Notes: generated by a model not told the origin, from the sequence alone. Counted from the first letter of the stretch, positions 32,790 to 41,288 are shown. The stretch: DNA of 48,670 nt from Thermoleophilia bacterium (GCA_028285405.1 JANQPH010000049.1:1-48670); one strand, 5' to 3'. Program-made: numbers and translations.

Positions 32790-33863
32790 GTGTCACGGAG
32801 CATCAAGGGGCTCGTGCTCTCGGGCGGCGCCGGCACGCGCCTGCGTCCGATCACGCACACGTCGGCGAAGCAGTTGGTGCCCGTGGCGAACACGCCGGTG
32901 CTCTTCTACGGGCTGCGAGCCCTCCGGGATGCGGGCATCACCGACGTCGGGATCATCGTCGGCGACACCCAGGCCGAGATCGAGGCCGCGGTGGGCGACG
33001 GGTCCCGGTTCGGGCTCGACGTCACCTATCTGCGCCAGTCGGCCCCCCTCGGGCTCGCCCACGCCGTTCTGACCGCCGAGGAGTATCTCGGCGACAGCCC
33101 GTTCGTCATGTACCTCGGCGACAACCTGCTTCGCGACGGGATCACCGAGCTCGTCCGTCGCTTCGAGGCCGAGGAGCCCGACGCGCTGATCCTGCTCCAG
33201 CAGGTGCCGGACCCCGAGTCGTACGGCGTCGCGGAGCTCGAGGGCGATCGGGTCGTCCGTCTCGTCGAGAAGCCGGCCGAGCCCAGGAGCGACCTGGCGC
33301 TGGTCGGCGTCTACATGTTCCGATCGTCGGTCCTCGACGCGTCCAAGGCGATCTCGCCGTCGGGGCGCGGTGAGCTCGAGATCACCGACGCGATCCAGCA
33401 CCTGATCGACTCGGGGCTGCGGGTGGACGCCCACACGGTCACCGGCTGGTGGAAGGACACCGGGCAGCTGGACGACATGCTCGAGGCGAACCGCCTGATC
33501 CTCGACACGCTGGAGCCGTCCACCGACGGGGAGCTGCACGACAGCACGATCGAGGGCCGGGTCGTGGTCGAGGCGGGGGCCCGGGTGATCGGGTCGTCGA
33601 TCCGGGGCCCGGCGATCATCGGCGCGGGCGCGCGGATCGAGCAGGCGTACGTCGGTCCGTACACGGCCATCTCGGAGGACGTCGTGGTCAGGCGCGCCGA
33701 GGTCGAGCACAGCATCTTCCTCGCCGGCAGCCGGATCGAGGATCTCGACGCCAGGGTCGAGGGCAGCCTCGTCGGCAAGGACGTGACGATCTGCCGGTCG
33801 ACCCAGAAGCCGCGTGCGTACCGGTTCGTGGTCGGCGACTCCTCGACCATCGGTCTCACGTAG
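32790..33863 (+). CDS. rmlA: glucose-1-phosphate thymidylyltransferase, long form
   Basis: 357 residues. The nucleotidyltransferase domain (1-235) has KGLVLSGGAGTRLRPIT, KQLVPVANTPV, YLGDNLL (metal-binding Asp), EKPAEPRSDLALVGVY and WWKDTG. A left-handed beta-helix follows (about 245-350) with hexapeptide-like turns (IEGRVVVEAGARVIG). This is the long-form RmlA architecture (StrD-like, about 355 residues). Makes dTDP-glucose from dTTP and glucose 1-phosphate. GTG 32790 sits at the first conserved residues. rmlB follows after 2 bases. Confidence 0.92.
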   Translation: MSRSIKGLVLSGGAGTRLRPITHTSAKQLVPVANTPVLFYGLRALRDAGITDVGIIVGDTQAEIEAAVGDGSRFGLDVTYLRQSAPLGLAHAVLTAEEYLGDSPFVMYLGDNLLRDGITELVRRFEAEEPDALILLQQVPDPESYGVAELEGDRVVRLVEKPAEPRSDLALVGVYMFRSSVLDASKAISPSGRGELEITDAIQHLIDSGLRVDAHTVTGWWKDTGQLDDMLEANRLILDTLEPSTDGELHDSTIEGRVVVEAGARVIGSSIRGPAIIGAGARIEQAYVGPYTAISEDVVVRRAEVEHSIFLAGSRIEDLDARVEGSLVGKDVTICRSTQKPRAYRFVVGDSSTIGLT

Positions 33864-33865
33864 CC

Positions 33866-34873
33866 GTGCGGCTGCTCATCACCGGGGGCTGCGGGTTCAT
33901 CGGCTCGGCCTTCGTTCGGCTGGCACTCGCGCGCGGGGCCGAGGTCACGAACCTGGACAAGCTCACCTACGCCGGCAACCCGAAGAACCTCGCCGAGGTC
34001 GAGGGCGACCCCGCGTATCGGTTCGTCCACGGCGACATCGCCGACGCGGACGCCGTGCGCGCTGCGATCGGTGACGGCGCGGACGCCGTGGTCAACCTGG
34101 CGGCCGAAAGCCACGTCGACCGGAGCATCCTGGCCCCGGCGGAGTTCCCGCGCACCGATGTGGTCGGGACGACGGTGCTGCTGCACGAAGCCCGGACCGC
34201 GGGGATCGAGCGGTTCGTCCAGGTCTCGACCGACGAGGTCTACGGCTCGATCGAGTCGGGCAGCTTCACCGAGACCGACCGGCTCGCCCCGAGCAGCCCG
34301 TATTCGGCGAGCAAGGCCGGGGGCGACCTCCAGGCGCTCGCGTGGCACCACACGTTCGGGATGAGCGTCGTGGTGACCCGGGGGTCGAACACCTTCGGCC
34401 CGCGCCAGTACCCCGAGAAGCTCATCCCGCTGTTCGTGACGAACGCGCTCGACGGCCAGCCGGTCCCGGTCTACGGCGACGGGATGCAGGTGCGCGACTG
34501 GATCTCGGTCGACGACCACTGCACGGGGATCTGGACCGCGCTCGAGCGCGGTGAGCCGGGCGCGATCTACAACATCGGCGGCGGCTACGAGGCGACCAAC
34601 CTCGACATCACGCGCCGCATCCTCGATCTCACGGGCCGGGACGAGTCGCTCATCGAGCACGTGGCCGACCGTCCCGGGCACGACCGGCGCTACAGCCTCG
34701 ACAGCTCCCGCCTGCGCGCCCTCGGCTGGGCACCGACCGCCGCCTTCGCCGACGCCCTCGTGGCGACGGTCGGCTGGTATCGCGATCGGCGGGACTGGTG
34801 GGAGCCGATCAAGAGCGGCGAGTACCGCCGGTACTACGAGGCGCAGTACGGCAGGGGCTCCGCCAGCTCCTGA
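33866..34873 (+). CDS. rmlB: dTDP-glucose 4,6-dehydratase
   Basis: 335 residues, extended SDR. NAD-binding GGCGFIGSAFVR, VVNLAAESHVDRSI, the active-site segment STDEVYG with Thr-Asp-Glu, YSASKAGGDLQ (Tyr and Lys), and TRGSNTFGPRQYPEKLIP. Converts dTDP-glucose to dTDP-4-keto-6-deoxyglucose, the branch point for rhamnose and other deoxysugars. GTG 33866 starts 2 bases after the rmlA stop, without a clear ribosome binding site, so it is probably coupled. rmlC and rmlD are not in the window, so the final sugar cannot be read here. Confidence 0.94.
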   Translation: MRLLITGGCGFIGSAFVRLALARGAEVTNLDKLTYAGNPKNLAEVEGDPAYRFVHGDIADADAVRAAIGDGADAVVNLAAESHVDRSILAPAEFPRTDVVGTTVLLHEARTAGIERFVQVSTDEVYGSIESGSFTETDRLAPSSPYSASKAGGDLQALAWHHTFGMSVVVTRGSNTFGPRQYPEKLIPLFVTNALDGQPVPVYGDGMQVRDWISVDDHCTGIWTALERGEPGAIYNIGGGYEATNLDITRRILDLTGRDESLIEHVADRPGHDRRYSLDSSRLRALGWAPTAAFADALVATVGWYRDRRDWWEPIKSGEYRRYYEAQYGRGSASS

Positions 34874-34930
34874 CCGTCTCGTCCCGCGCCTGCCCCCACC
34901 CGCTCGTCGCGGGCGTGGCCGCCTCGTGGC

Positions 34931-35065
34931 CTACTTCCTCGGTTGGCCGTCCCGCGCTGTCGTCGGGCGCCGACTGGGCCGCCGTGTCTGGCGCGCGCCG
35001 AGCGCGCGGATGCGGCGCTGCTGCTCGCGCATCACGGTCCGGTGAACACGCTGTCGGTACGACAT
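34931..35065 (-). CDS. 44-residue Arg-rich small protein
   Basis: A short gene with a strong ribosome binding site: AGAGGAGGA 6 bases before ATG 35065. The product starts MSYRQRVHRTVMREQQRRIR and is very basic (about 15 Arg) with almost no hydrophobic residues, so it is probably a nucleic-acid or ribosome-associated peptide (inference). It lies 145 bases downstream of the acetyltransferase gene on the same strand and 57 bases from the convergent rmlB stop. A TACCCT box about 35 bases upstream of the start could drive it separately. No family recognised. Chance occurrence cannot be excluded. Confidence 0.5.
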   Translation of the reverse strand: MSYRQRVHRTVMREQQRRIRALGARQTRRPSRRPTTARDGQPRK

Positions 35066-35210
35066 CGCGATCCTCCTCTGGGGGTGATCACGAACGAGGG
35101 TAGGCGGCCCGTCGGCCGTCCCGGATGGCCCCGGGTCCAAATGTGCGCCCGAGTTCCTGTGCGCTCGGGCGATCGCGGCCGGCGATCCGTCGGAACGCCC
35201 GCCGCCGGGG
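35066..35210. other. short intergenic region upstream of the small basic gene
   Basis: 145 bases. On the minus strand it contains TACCCT (near 35100) and the AGAGGAGGA ribosome binding site at about 35071-35080 for the 44-residue gene. Inverted GC-rich segments are present but none stands out as a terminator of the acetyltransferase gene. Confidence 0.35.
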
Positions 35211-35903
35211 CTAGTCCTCGAGCATCTCCTCGGAGGGCACGTCCCGCCAGACACGGGCCGGGAGCCCGGCGACGAGCTTGCCCGCCGGGACGTCCTTGGT
35301 CACCAGCGCTCCGGCCGCGACGAACGCCTCTTCCCCGATCTCGATGCCAGGCAGCAGGATCGAGCCACCTCCGACACGGGCCCCCCGACGCACGTGCGGC
35401 CCCTTCACCAGCTCGTGGCGAGCCTCGGTCCGCCCCATGAAGTTGTCGTTGGTGGTGACGACACACGGCGCGATGAAGACGTCGTCCTCGAGCTCCGAGT
35501 AGGCGGTGACGTAGGCATTGGACTGGATCTTGGTCCTGTGGCCGATCTTGACGCCGTTCTCGACGCACACCGCTCGTCCGATGACGACCTCGTCGCCGAT
35601 CTCGCAGCGCTCCCTGACCCATGCCTGATCGCCGACGATCGACCGCGCTCCGATCCGCGTGCCCGCAAAGACGATGGCCCCGGTGCAGACGGCGGAGCCC
35701 GGACCGATCTCGAGCGGATCGAGGGCGGCTCCCTTCGATGTCGAGCGCGCGCCGAGCTTCGGCTGCTTGCCGAGCACGACGTTGTCCTGGATGACCGCGC
35801 CGTCACCGATCTTGGTGCCCGCGTGGATGACCACGTTGGCGCCGATCTCGACGTCCTCGCCGAGCTCGACGTCGTCGGCGATGTGCCGCGCCCCGTCGCT
35901 CAT
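35211..35903 (-). CDS. left-handed beta-helix N-acetyltransferase, WbpD/WlbB-like
   Basis: 230 residues made almost entirely of hexapeptide turns (for example VEIGANVVIHAGTKIG, AVIQDNVVLG, EVVIGRAVCVENGVKIG). The segment TTNDNFMGRT carries the Asn-Asp pair typical of WbpD-type UDP-sugar 3-N-acetyltransferases, and the protein ends with GKLVAGLPARVW. WbpD acetylates the 3-amino group of UDP-GlcNAc3NA using acetyl-CoA. ATG 35903 overlaps the oxidoreductase stop by 4 bases. Context with WbpA- and WbpB-like genes supports the assignment; the amino-sugar substrate is inferred. Confidence 0.82.
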   Translation of the reverse strand: MSDGARHIADDVELGEDVEIGANVVIHAGTKIGDGAVIQDNVVLGKQPKLGARSTSKGAALDPLEIGPGSAVCTGAIVFAGTRIGARSIVGDQAWVRERCEIGDEVVIGRAVCVENGVKIGHRTKIQSNAYVTAYSELEDDVFIAPCVVTTNDNFMGRTEARHELVKGPHVRRGARVGGGSILLPGIEIGEEAFVAAGALVTKDVPAGKLVAGLPARVWRDVPSEEMLED

Positions 35904-36916
35904 GCCCGCGCTCCCGCGTCGAGGCGGATCGGCGCGCCGGCCGAGCGCATCGACTCCGACATCGCCTCGAGCACCTCGACGACCGTCGCTCCCGCGTCCC
36001 CGTCGGCGACGGGGGGCTCTCCCGATCGGATGGCGCTCACGAACTCCTGGCACACGAGCCGGAGCGGCTCGACCGCCTGGATCTTCGGGATGCGGATGTC
36101 GCCGCTGCGTACCTGGATGTACTCGCCGTACGTCTCGGTTCGGGGAATCGGGCCCTTGTCGTACACGGTCACCTTGCGCTCGGTCTCCATGTCGTCGAAC
36201 ACCGCCATCTTGTCTGATCCGATCACCGTCATCCGCCGCATCTTGTGCGGGTCGAGCCATGACAGGTGCAGGTGCCCGATCACCCCGGAGGGGAACTTGA
36301 CCTGCCCGAACACCACGTCCTCGACCTCCGGCTGCAGGTAGCACTCGCCGGTCGCCACGACCTCGACCGGCTGCTCTCCGACCAGATAGAGCATCACCGA
36401 GATGTCGTGGGGCCCGAGGCTCCAGAGGGCGTTCTCGTCGGGACGCACGACCCCGAGGTTGAGCCGGTTGCCGTAGAGGTAGAACACGTCGCCGAGCTCG
36501 CCGGTGTCGATCAGCTCCTTGAGCGTGGTCACGCCCGGGTGGAAGACCAGCAGGTGGTCGACCATCACCACGAGCCCCGCGTCCTTGCCGGCTGCCGCGA
36601 TCCGGCGAGCGTCGGCGGGATCAGTGGCCAGCGGCTTCTCGACGAAGACGTGCTTGCCGGCGTCGAGCACGCGGGTGGCCAGCGGCGCGTGGGTGGGGAC
36701 GGAGGTCGCGACCACGACCGCGTCGAGGTCGTCGTCGGCCAGCACCTCGTCGAGGTCCGTCGTGAACCTCGTCGACGGGTACGCGCCGCGATGGCGATCC
36801 AGCAGGCCCTCGTCCAGGTCGCAGCACCACCTCAGCTCGCAGTCCTCGAGGCGCGCGAAGTTGCGGGCGAGGTTCGGCCCCCAGTAGTTCATTCCGACGA
36901 CTGCGACTGTGGTCAA
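35900..36916 (-). CDS. Gfo/Idh/MocA oxidoreductase, WbpB-like
   Basis: 338 residues. N-terminal Rossmann domain (VAVVGMNYWGPNLARNF, with MNYWG replacing the common GxGxxG), then HVFVEKPLA, the Gfo/Idh signature with catalytic Lys; a C-terminal beta-sheet domain contains LGPHDISVML with the catalytic-region His. WbpB oxidises the 3-hydroxyl of UDP-GlcNAcA. TTG 36916 is chosen because AAGGAG lies 6 bases upstream and the Rossmann strand follows at once. It lies 23 bases after the WbpA-like gene and overlaps the acetyltransferase start. Confidence 0.88.
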   Translation of the reverse strand: MTTVAVVGMNYWGPNLARNFARLEDCELRWCCDLDEGLLDRHRGAYPSTRFTTDLDEVLADDDLDAVVVATSVPTHAPLATRVLDAGKHVFVEKPLATDPADARRIAAAGKDAGLVVMVDHLLVFHPGVTTLKELIDTGELGDVFYLYGNRLNLGVVRPDENALWSLGPHDISVMLYLVGEQPVEVVATGECYLQPEVEDVVFGQVKFPSGVIGHLHLSWLDPHKMRRMTVIGSDKMAVFDDMETERKVTVYDKGPIPRTETYGEYIQVRSGDIRIPKIQAVEPLRLVCQEFVSAIRSGEPPVADGDAGATVVEVLEAMSESMRSAGAPIRLDAGARA

Positions 36917-36939
36917 TCCGTTCTCCTTGGACCGCGCGG

Positions 36940-38208
36940 TCAGAGCTTCCAGACGCGGCCGTCGACGTCCGGGACGACGTTTCGCAGGTCGACCACGAGG
37001 CTCGAGCGCTCGGCGACCGCCTGCCAGTCGATCCCGTCGTGCGCCGTCACCACGACCACGGCGTCGTAGCCGGCGAGCGCGTCGGGGTCGAAATCGACGC
37101 TCCGAAGGCCCTGGCGCGGCAGCTCGGCCACGTACGGGTCGGAGTACTCCACCGCGGCGCCTTCGCTCTCGAGCAGCGAGATGACGCGCAGTGCCGGGCT
37201 CTCCCGGGTGTCGTTGACGTTCGCCTTGTAGGCGACGCCCATGACGAGGATCCGGCTGCCGTTGAGCGCCTTTCGCTTGCTGTTCAGCGCCCGCATGATC
37301 TTCTCGACGCAGAACTTGGGCATCTGCGAGTTCACCTTGCCGGCGAGCTCGATGAACTCCGTGTGGAAGTCGTACTCGCGCGCCTTCCAGGTCAGATAGA
37401 AGGGGTCGATCGGGATGCAGTGCCCGCCGAGCCCAGGGCCGGGCCGGAACGGCATGAATCCGAACGGCTTGGTCGCCGCGGCGTCGATCACCTCCCACAC
37501 GTCGACGTCCATCCGGTCGCAGAGGACGGCCAGCTCGTTCACGAGCGCGATGTTGACGGCGCGGAAGATGTTCTCGAGCAGCTTGGTCATCTCCGCGACC
37601 TCGGGGCTGGCGACGGGGACGACGGTGTCGACGGCCTCCGAGTAGAGCGCGATCGCTCGCTCGGTGCAGGCCGGCGTCAGCCCGCCGACCACTTTCGGCG
37701 TCGTCTTGGTCGTCCAGTCGGTCCGGCCCGGATCGACCCGCTCGGGCGAGAAGGCGACGTAGAAGTCGCGACCCGCGCGAAGGCCCGAGCGCTCGAGTGC
37801 GGGGGCGAGCTGCTCACGGGTCGTGCCGGGGTAGGTCGTGCTCTCGAGCACGACGAGCTGGCCCGGGCGCAGGCGCTGGGCGAGGCTCTCGGCCCCGCCG
37901 AGCACGGCCGACAGGTCCGGCTCGCGGTGCTCGTTCAGCGGGGTGGGCAGGCAGATCAGGATGGCGTCGAGCCATCGCATCGCGTCCCAGCTCGTGGTGG
38001 CCCGGACGAGCCCGCGCTCGGTCAGCGGGGCGAGGCGCTCCGAGGGGACGTCTTCGATGTAGGAGTCGCCGGCGTTGATCCGCTCGACCTTGGCGGGCAC
38101 GGCATCGAGGCCGAGCACGGGGACCCCGGCCTCGGCGAAGGTCACGGCGAGCGGGAGGCCGACGTACCCGAGCCCCACGACACCGACCTTCGGGGCATCA
38201 GCGGACAA
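36940..38208 (-). CDS. nucleotide-sugar dehydrogenase, UDP-GlcNAc 6-dehydrogenase (WbpA) type
   Basis: 422 residues. NAD-binding VGVVGLGYVGLPLAV, LICLPTPLNEHREPDLS, ESTTYPGTTRE, FSPERVDPGRTD, catalytic Cys in GPGLGGHCIPIDPFYL, and the C-terminal VAYKANVNDTRESP. Oxidises C6 of a UDP-hexose(NAc) in two steps with NAD. The SPERxxPG and GGHCIPIDPFYL blocks match the WbpA/WecC group better than plain UDP-glucose dehydrogenase. TTG 38208 has GGAGG 5 bases upstream. It heads the run WbpA-WbpB-WbpD; the aminotransferase WbpE that acts between them is missing. Confidence 0.9.
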   Translation of the reverse strand: MSADAPKVGVVGLGYVGLPLAVTFAEAGVPVLGLDAVPAKVERINAGDSYIEDVPSERLAPLTERGLVRATTSWDAMRWLDAILICLPTPLNEHREPDLSAVLGGAESLAQRLRPGQLVVLESTTYPGTTREQLAPALERSGLRAGRDFYVAFSPERVDPGRTDWTTKTTPKVVGGLTPACTERAIALYSEAVDTVVPVASPEVAEMTKLLENIFRAVNIALVNELAVLCDRMDVDVWEVIDAAATKPFGFMPFRPGPGLGGHCIPIDPFYLTWKAREYDFHTEFIELAGKVNSQMPKFCVEKIMRALNSKRKALNGSRILVMGVAYKANVNDTRESPALRVISLLESEGAAVEYSDPYVAELPRQGLRSVDFDPDALAGYDAVVVVTAHDGIDWQAVAERSSLVVDLRNVVPDVDGRVWKL

Positions 38209-38250
38209 CCCGGGCCTCCGTTGCGAGGCGGCGGGAGATCAACAGCGAGC

Positions 38251-38257
38251 TATCGTA
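38251..38257. promoter_or_regulatory. interlocked divergent -10 elements
   Basis: TATCGTA reads TATCGT on plus (38251-38256, 11 bases before GTG 38268) and TACGAT on minus (38252-38257, toward TTG 38208). Same symmetric design as at 1751 and 14413. Confidence 0.4.
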
Positions 38258-38267
38258 TCCCTCGCCG

Positions 38268-38885
38268 GTGCAGACCGAAAGGAACCGCGACGCGAGGGAG
38301 ACGGCGCTCGCCAAGGCGCCGCGTCTCGTCCGCCTGAGCGAGGAGTTCCAGTGGCGGGCCAGTGCCGCGCTCGGCGCTGCCGTCGCCGTCGTCGGCTACT
38401 GGGTCATGTCGTGGCTGGTGGGCCTGCCCGTGGACGCCGCACAGGCCGGCGCGGCCTTCGGCGTCGCGTTCGTGCCGACGCTCGCGCTCGGGATCCCCGC
38501 GGCCCGGCGCCGAGCCGCGGCGGCCCGCGAGTCGAGCGGCAGGCTGCCCCCCGGGGGGATCAGGGAGACGCGCGCGGCGGCGCGAGAGCGCCGCGGCAAG
38601 CTGGCCGGCATCGTGCTCACCGGCGTGCTCGCGCTGCTGGTCTTCGACGCGGTGTTCGACGGCGGTGGCCCGATCGCCGGTCTGGTCGCGGGCGTCCTCG
38701 GGGGCATCGGCCTCGCCGACCTGCTCGAGGCCCGAGGGTGGCGCAAGGCCGAGGAGGAGCGGGAGGTGCGTCTGCTCGCCCTGATCGCCCACGACGCGCT
38801 GACGGTCGCGCCGACGTCCGATCGCGTCTACGAGGATCGGCGCGGGATGCCGGAGCCGGCGGGCCCCTCCCCGTTCGACCTCTAG
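38268..38885 (+). CDS. hypothetical membrane protein
   Basis: 205 residues. Two hydrophobic pairs (about 31-66 and 109-141) separated by a basic, Ala/Arg-rich loop of about 40 residues and followed by a charged helix and a hydrophilic C-terminus. No family recognised. GTG 38268 follows the divergent promoter. It separates the epimerase gene from the WbpA-WbpB-WbpD set although it is on the other strand, and it ends 4 bases before the epimerase stop. A link to glycan export is possible but nothing in the sequence shows it. Confidence 0.65.
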   Translation: MQTERNRDARETALAKAPRLVRLSEEFQWRASAALGAAVAVVGYWVMSWLVGLPVDAAQAGAAFGVAFVPTLALGIPAARRRAAAARESSGRLPPGGIRETRAAARERRGKLAGIVLTGVLALLVFDAVFDGGGPIAGLVAGVLGGIGLADLLEARGWRKAEEEREVRLLALIAHDALTVAPTSDRVYEDRRGMPEPAGPSPFDL

Positions 38886-38889
38886 GCGG

Positions 38890-39960
38890 TCAGGCGAGCC
38901 ACTCCGCCAGGGAGCCGGCGATCCGCTCGGCGGAGCGGCCGTCCCCGTAGAGCGGCGGCGGGTCGCCGGCGGGTGGGGGCGTCGCGAGCGCGGCCCGGAG
39001 GCGGTCCGGGTCGAGCCCGACGAGGGCGTTCCATCCTGCCGAGACCGTCTCGACCCACTCGGTCTCCTCGCGAAGGGTGACGCACGGGACCCCGTGGAAG
39101 AGCGCCTCCTTCTGGACGCCGCCCGAGTCGGTGACGACCGCACGCGCGGTCAGGAGCAGCGCGGTGAAGTCCAGGTAGCCGAGGGGCTCGCTCACGAGCA
39201 GTCCGTCGATCCCGGCGATCTCGCCGAGGAGGCCTTCGGCCTCGAGCCGCGCCCGTGTGCGCGGGTGCATCGGGAAGACCGAGGGTCCGTCGATCGCCCC
39301 GATCATCGCGATCAGGTCGACGAGCGCCGCCCGAGTGTCGGTCGTGGCGGCGCGGTGGGCCGTGACGAGCACGTATTCGCCGGGCGTGAGCCCGAGCGCG
39401 TCGGCACCGGGCCGGGAGCGGGCCGCGGGCGCGAACGCGATGCTGGCGTCGTACATCACGTCCCCGACGAGCTCGACGCCGTCCGTGATCCCCTCCGCGC
39501 CCAGGTTCGTGACCGCGGTCGGGGTCGGGCAGTACAGGCGCTGTGACAGGTGGTCGGTGACCACCCGGTTCTGCTCCTCGGGCATCCGCCGGTCGAACGA
39601 GCGGAGCCCCGCCTCGACGTGGGCCAGCGCCACGTCCGACTTGGCGGCTGCGACGGCTGCGGCGAGCGTCGTCGTCGTGTCGCCGTACGCCAGCACCGCG
39701 TCGGGGGACTCGCCGACGAGGATCGGCTCGAGCGCGGCGACGATCGCGGCCGTTTGGCCGGTCGGAGTGCCCGGCCCGACCCCGAGCGCGTGGTCCGGCT
39801 CGGGGATCCCGAGCTCGTCGAAGAACAGGTCGGCGAGCGCCGGGTCGTAGTGCTGGCCGGAGTGGACCAGGACCTCCTCGCCGATGGCGCGGACGGCCCG
39901 CGAGACCGGCGCGGCCTTGACGAACTGGGGGCGGTTTCCGACGACCGAGAGGATCTTCAT
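38890..39960 (-). CDS. UDP-N-acetylglucosamine 2-epimerase family (WecB/WbpI-like)
   Basis: 356 residues, GT-B-like fold. MKILSVVGNRPQFVKAAPVS, SGQHYDPALADLFF, YGDTTTTLAAA, HVEAGLRSFDRRMPEEQNR, VTAHRA, and TDSGGVQKEALFHGVPCVTLREETEW are all family blocks with the acidic residues present. Converts UDP-GlcNAc to UDP-ManNAc, or, next to a WbpA-WbpB-WbpD set, UDP-GlcNAc3NAcA to its manno form as WbpI does. ATG 39960 is chosen because TAGTGT lies 8 bases upstream on the same strand; four extra residues are possible from 39972. Confidence 0.92.
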   Translation of the reverse strand: MKILSVVGNRPQFVKAAPVSRAVRAIGEEVLVHSGQHYDPALADLFFDELGIPEPDHALGVGPGTPTGQTAAIVAALEPILVGESPDAVLAYGDTTTTLAAAVAAAKSDVALAHVEAGLRSFDRRMPEEQNRVVTDHLSQRLYCPTPTAVTNLGAEGITDGVELVGDVMYDASIAFAPAARSRPGADALGLTPGEYVLVTAHRAATTDTRAALVDLIAMIGAIDGPSVFPMHPRTRARLEAEGLLGEIAGIDGLLVSEPLGYLDFTALLLTARAVVTDSGGVQKEALFHGVPCVTLREETEWVETVSAGWNALVGLDPDRLRAALATPPPAGDPPPLYGDGRSAERIAGSLAEWLA

Positions 39961-39968
39961 CCGACCGC

Positions 39969-39974
39969 ACACTA
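39969..39974 (-). promoter_or_regulatory. -10 box of the near-leaderless epimerase transcript
   Basis: TAGTGT on the minus strand, 8 bases before ATG 39960. The upstream in-frame start at 39972 would fall inside this box, so it is disfavoured. Confidence 0.4.
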
Positions 39975-40018
39975 GACGGAGGCAGCGCGTACCACCGCCC
40001 GGCGCACGGGTGGCGCGG

Positions 40019-40024
40019 TAGGGT
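40019..40024 (+). promoter_or_regulatory. -10 box of the leaderless dehydrogenase transcript
   Basis: TAGGGT exactly 7 bases before ATG 40032, with no ribosome binding site between. Confidence 0.5.
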
Positions 40025-40031
40025 CGGCGAC

Positions 40032-41288
40032 ATGGCGACGACGGCGCAGCCCGACGCGACCGAGCTCGAGACCGTCGAGCACGCGTTCGACGAGGCGGCC
40101 ACCACCCTCGACCTCTCGCCGGACGTCCGCGAGCGGCTCGACCTGCCCGAGCGGGAGCTGATCGCTCAGGTCCCGGTCCGGATGGACGACGGGCGGGTCG
40201 AGGTCTTCACCGCGTACCGGGTCCAGCACAGCAACGCGCGGGGTCCGTACAAGGGCGGATTCCGCTACCACCCGAAGGTCGACCTGGACGGTGTCCGGGC
40301 GCTGGCCGCGACGATGACCTGGAAGACGGCGCTGACCGAGCTTCCGTTCGGCGGCGCGAAGGGTGGAGTGAACGTCGACCCGAAAGGCCTCTCGTCCTCC
40401 GAGCGCCAGGCTGTGACGCGGGGGCTGATGGGGCCGCTCGAGTGCGTGCTCGGCCCGATGAAGGACATCATGGCCCCGGACATGGGCTCGGGACCGCCCG
40501 AGATGGCGTGGATGATGGACGAGTGGTCGCGGTTGCGCGGCTACGCACCGGCCATCGTGACCGGAAAGCCCGTCGTCCTCGGGGGCACCGAAGGCCGGGT
40601 CGAGGCCACCGGCTACGGCGTCGCGCTGATCACCAGGTCGATCGTGCACGAGCTCGGCTGGGACATGGAGGGCCTGCGCGTCGCGGTGCAGGGCTTCGGC
40701 AACGTCGGAAGCCACGCCGCGCACTCTTTGAGCCGCATGGGCTGCAAGGTGGTCGGTGTGAGCGACGTCAACAGCGCGTACGTGAACGACTCCGGGCTCG
40801 ACGTCGGCGAGCTCGTGCGTCGGGCGCGCTCCGGGATCATCGGACACGAGGGGATGGACCTGGAGGAGGCGAGCAACGACGAGCTCCTGACACTCGACTG
40901 CGACGTGCTGATCCCGGCGGCGCTCGGCATGGTGCTGCACGCGGGCAACGCCGACGACGTCAAGGCGTCGCTCGTCGTCGAGGCCGCCAACAGTCCGACC
41001 ACCCCCGGCGCCGATGCGATCTTCGAGGAGCGGGGCATCCGCGTGCTGCCCGACGTGCTGGCAAACGCGGGCGGTGTCATCGTCAGCTACCTCGAGTGGA
41101 TCCAGAACACCCAGAACGTCCAGTGGTCGCGCCGGCAGGTGGACGACGAGCTCGAGGAGCGGATGCGCTCGGCCTTCGAGGCGGCGTGCTTTCGGGCCCA
41201 TCACGACGGCTGCACCCTGCGCCAGGCGGCGTACCGGCTCGCCGTCGAGCGTGTCGTCGAGGCGGTGGGCCTGCGGGGGCATCCCTAG
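40032..41288 (+). CDS. gdhA: glutamate dehydrogenase-type amino acid dehydrogenase
   Basis: 418 residues, the length of hexameric NAD-type GudB/RocG enzymes. Substrate block YRVQHSNARGPYKGGFRYHP, catalytic Lys region LPFGGAKGGVNVDP, the MAPDMGSGPPEMAWMMD segment, Rossmann loop VAVQGFGNVGSHAA, and VEAANSPTTPGAD. Interconverts glutamate and 2-oxoglutarate plus ammonia. Leucine or phenylalanine dehydrogenases are shorter and differ in these blocks, so glutamate is favoured. ATG 40032 follows a leaderless box. The symbol follows family usage. Confidence 0.92.
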   Translation: MATTAQPDATELETVEHAFDEAATTLDLSPDVRERLDLPERELIAQVPVRMDDGRVEVFTAYRVQHSNARGPYKGGFRYHPKVDLDGVRALAATMTWKTALTELPFGGAKGGVNVDPKGLSSSERQAVTRGLMGPLECVLGPMKDIMAPDMGSGPPEMAWMMDEWSRLRGYAPAIVTGKPVVLGGTEGRVEATGYGVALITRSIVHELGWDMEGLRVAVQGFGNVGSHAAHSLSRMGCKVVGVSDVNSAYVNDSGLDVGELVRRARSGIIGHEGMDLEEASNDELLTLDCDVLIPAALGMVLHAGNADDVKASLVVEAANSPTTPGADAIFEERGIRVLPDVLANAGGVIVSYLEWIQNTQNVQWSRRQVDDELEERMRSAFEAACFRAHHDGCTLRQAAYRLAVERVVEAVGLRGHP

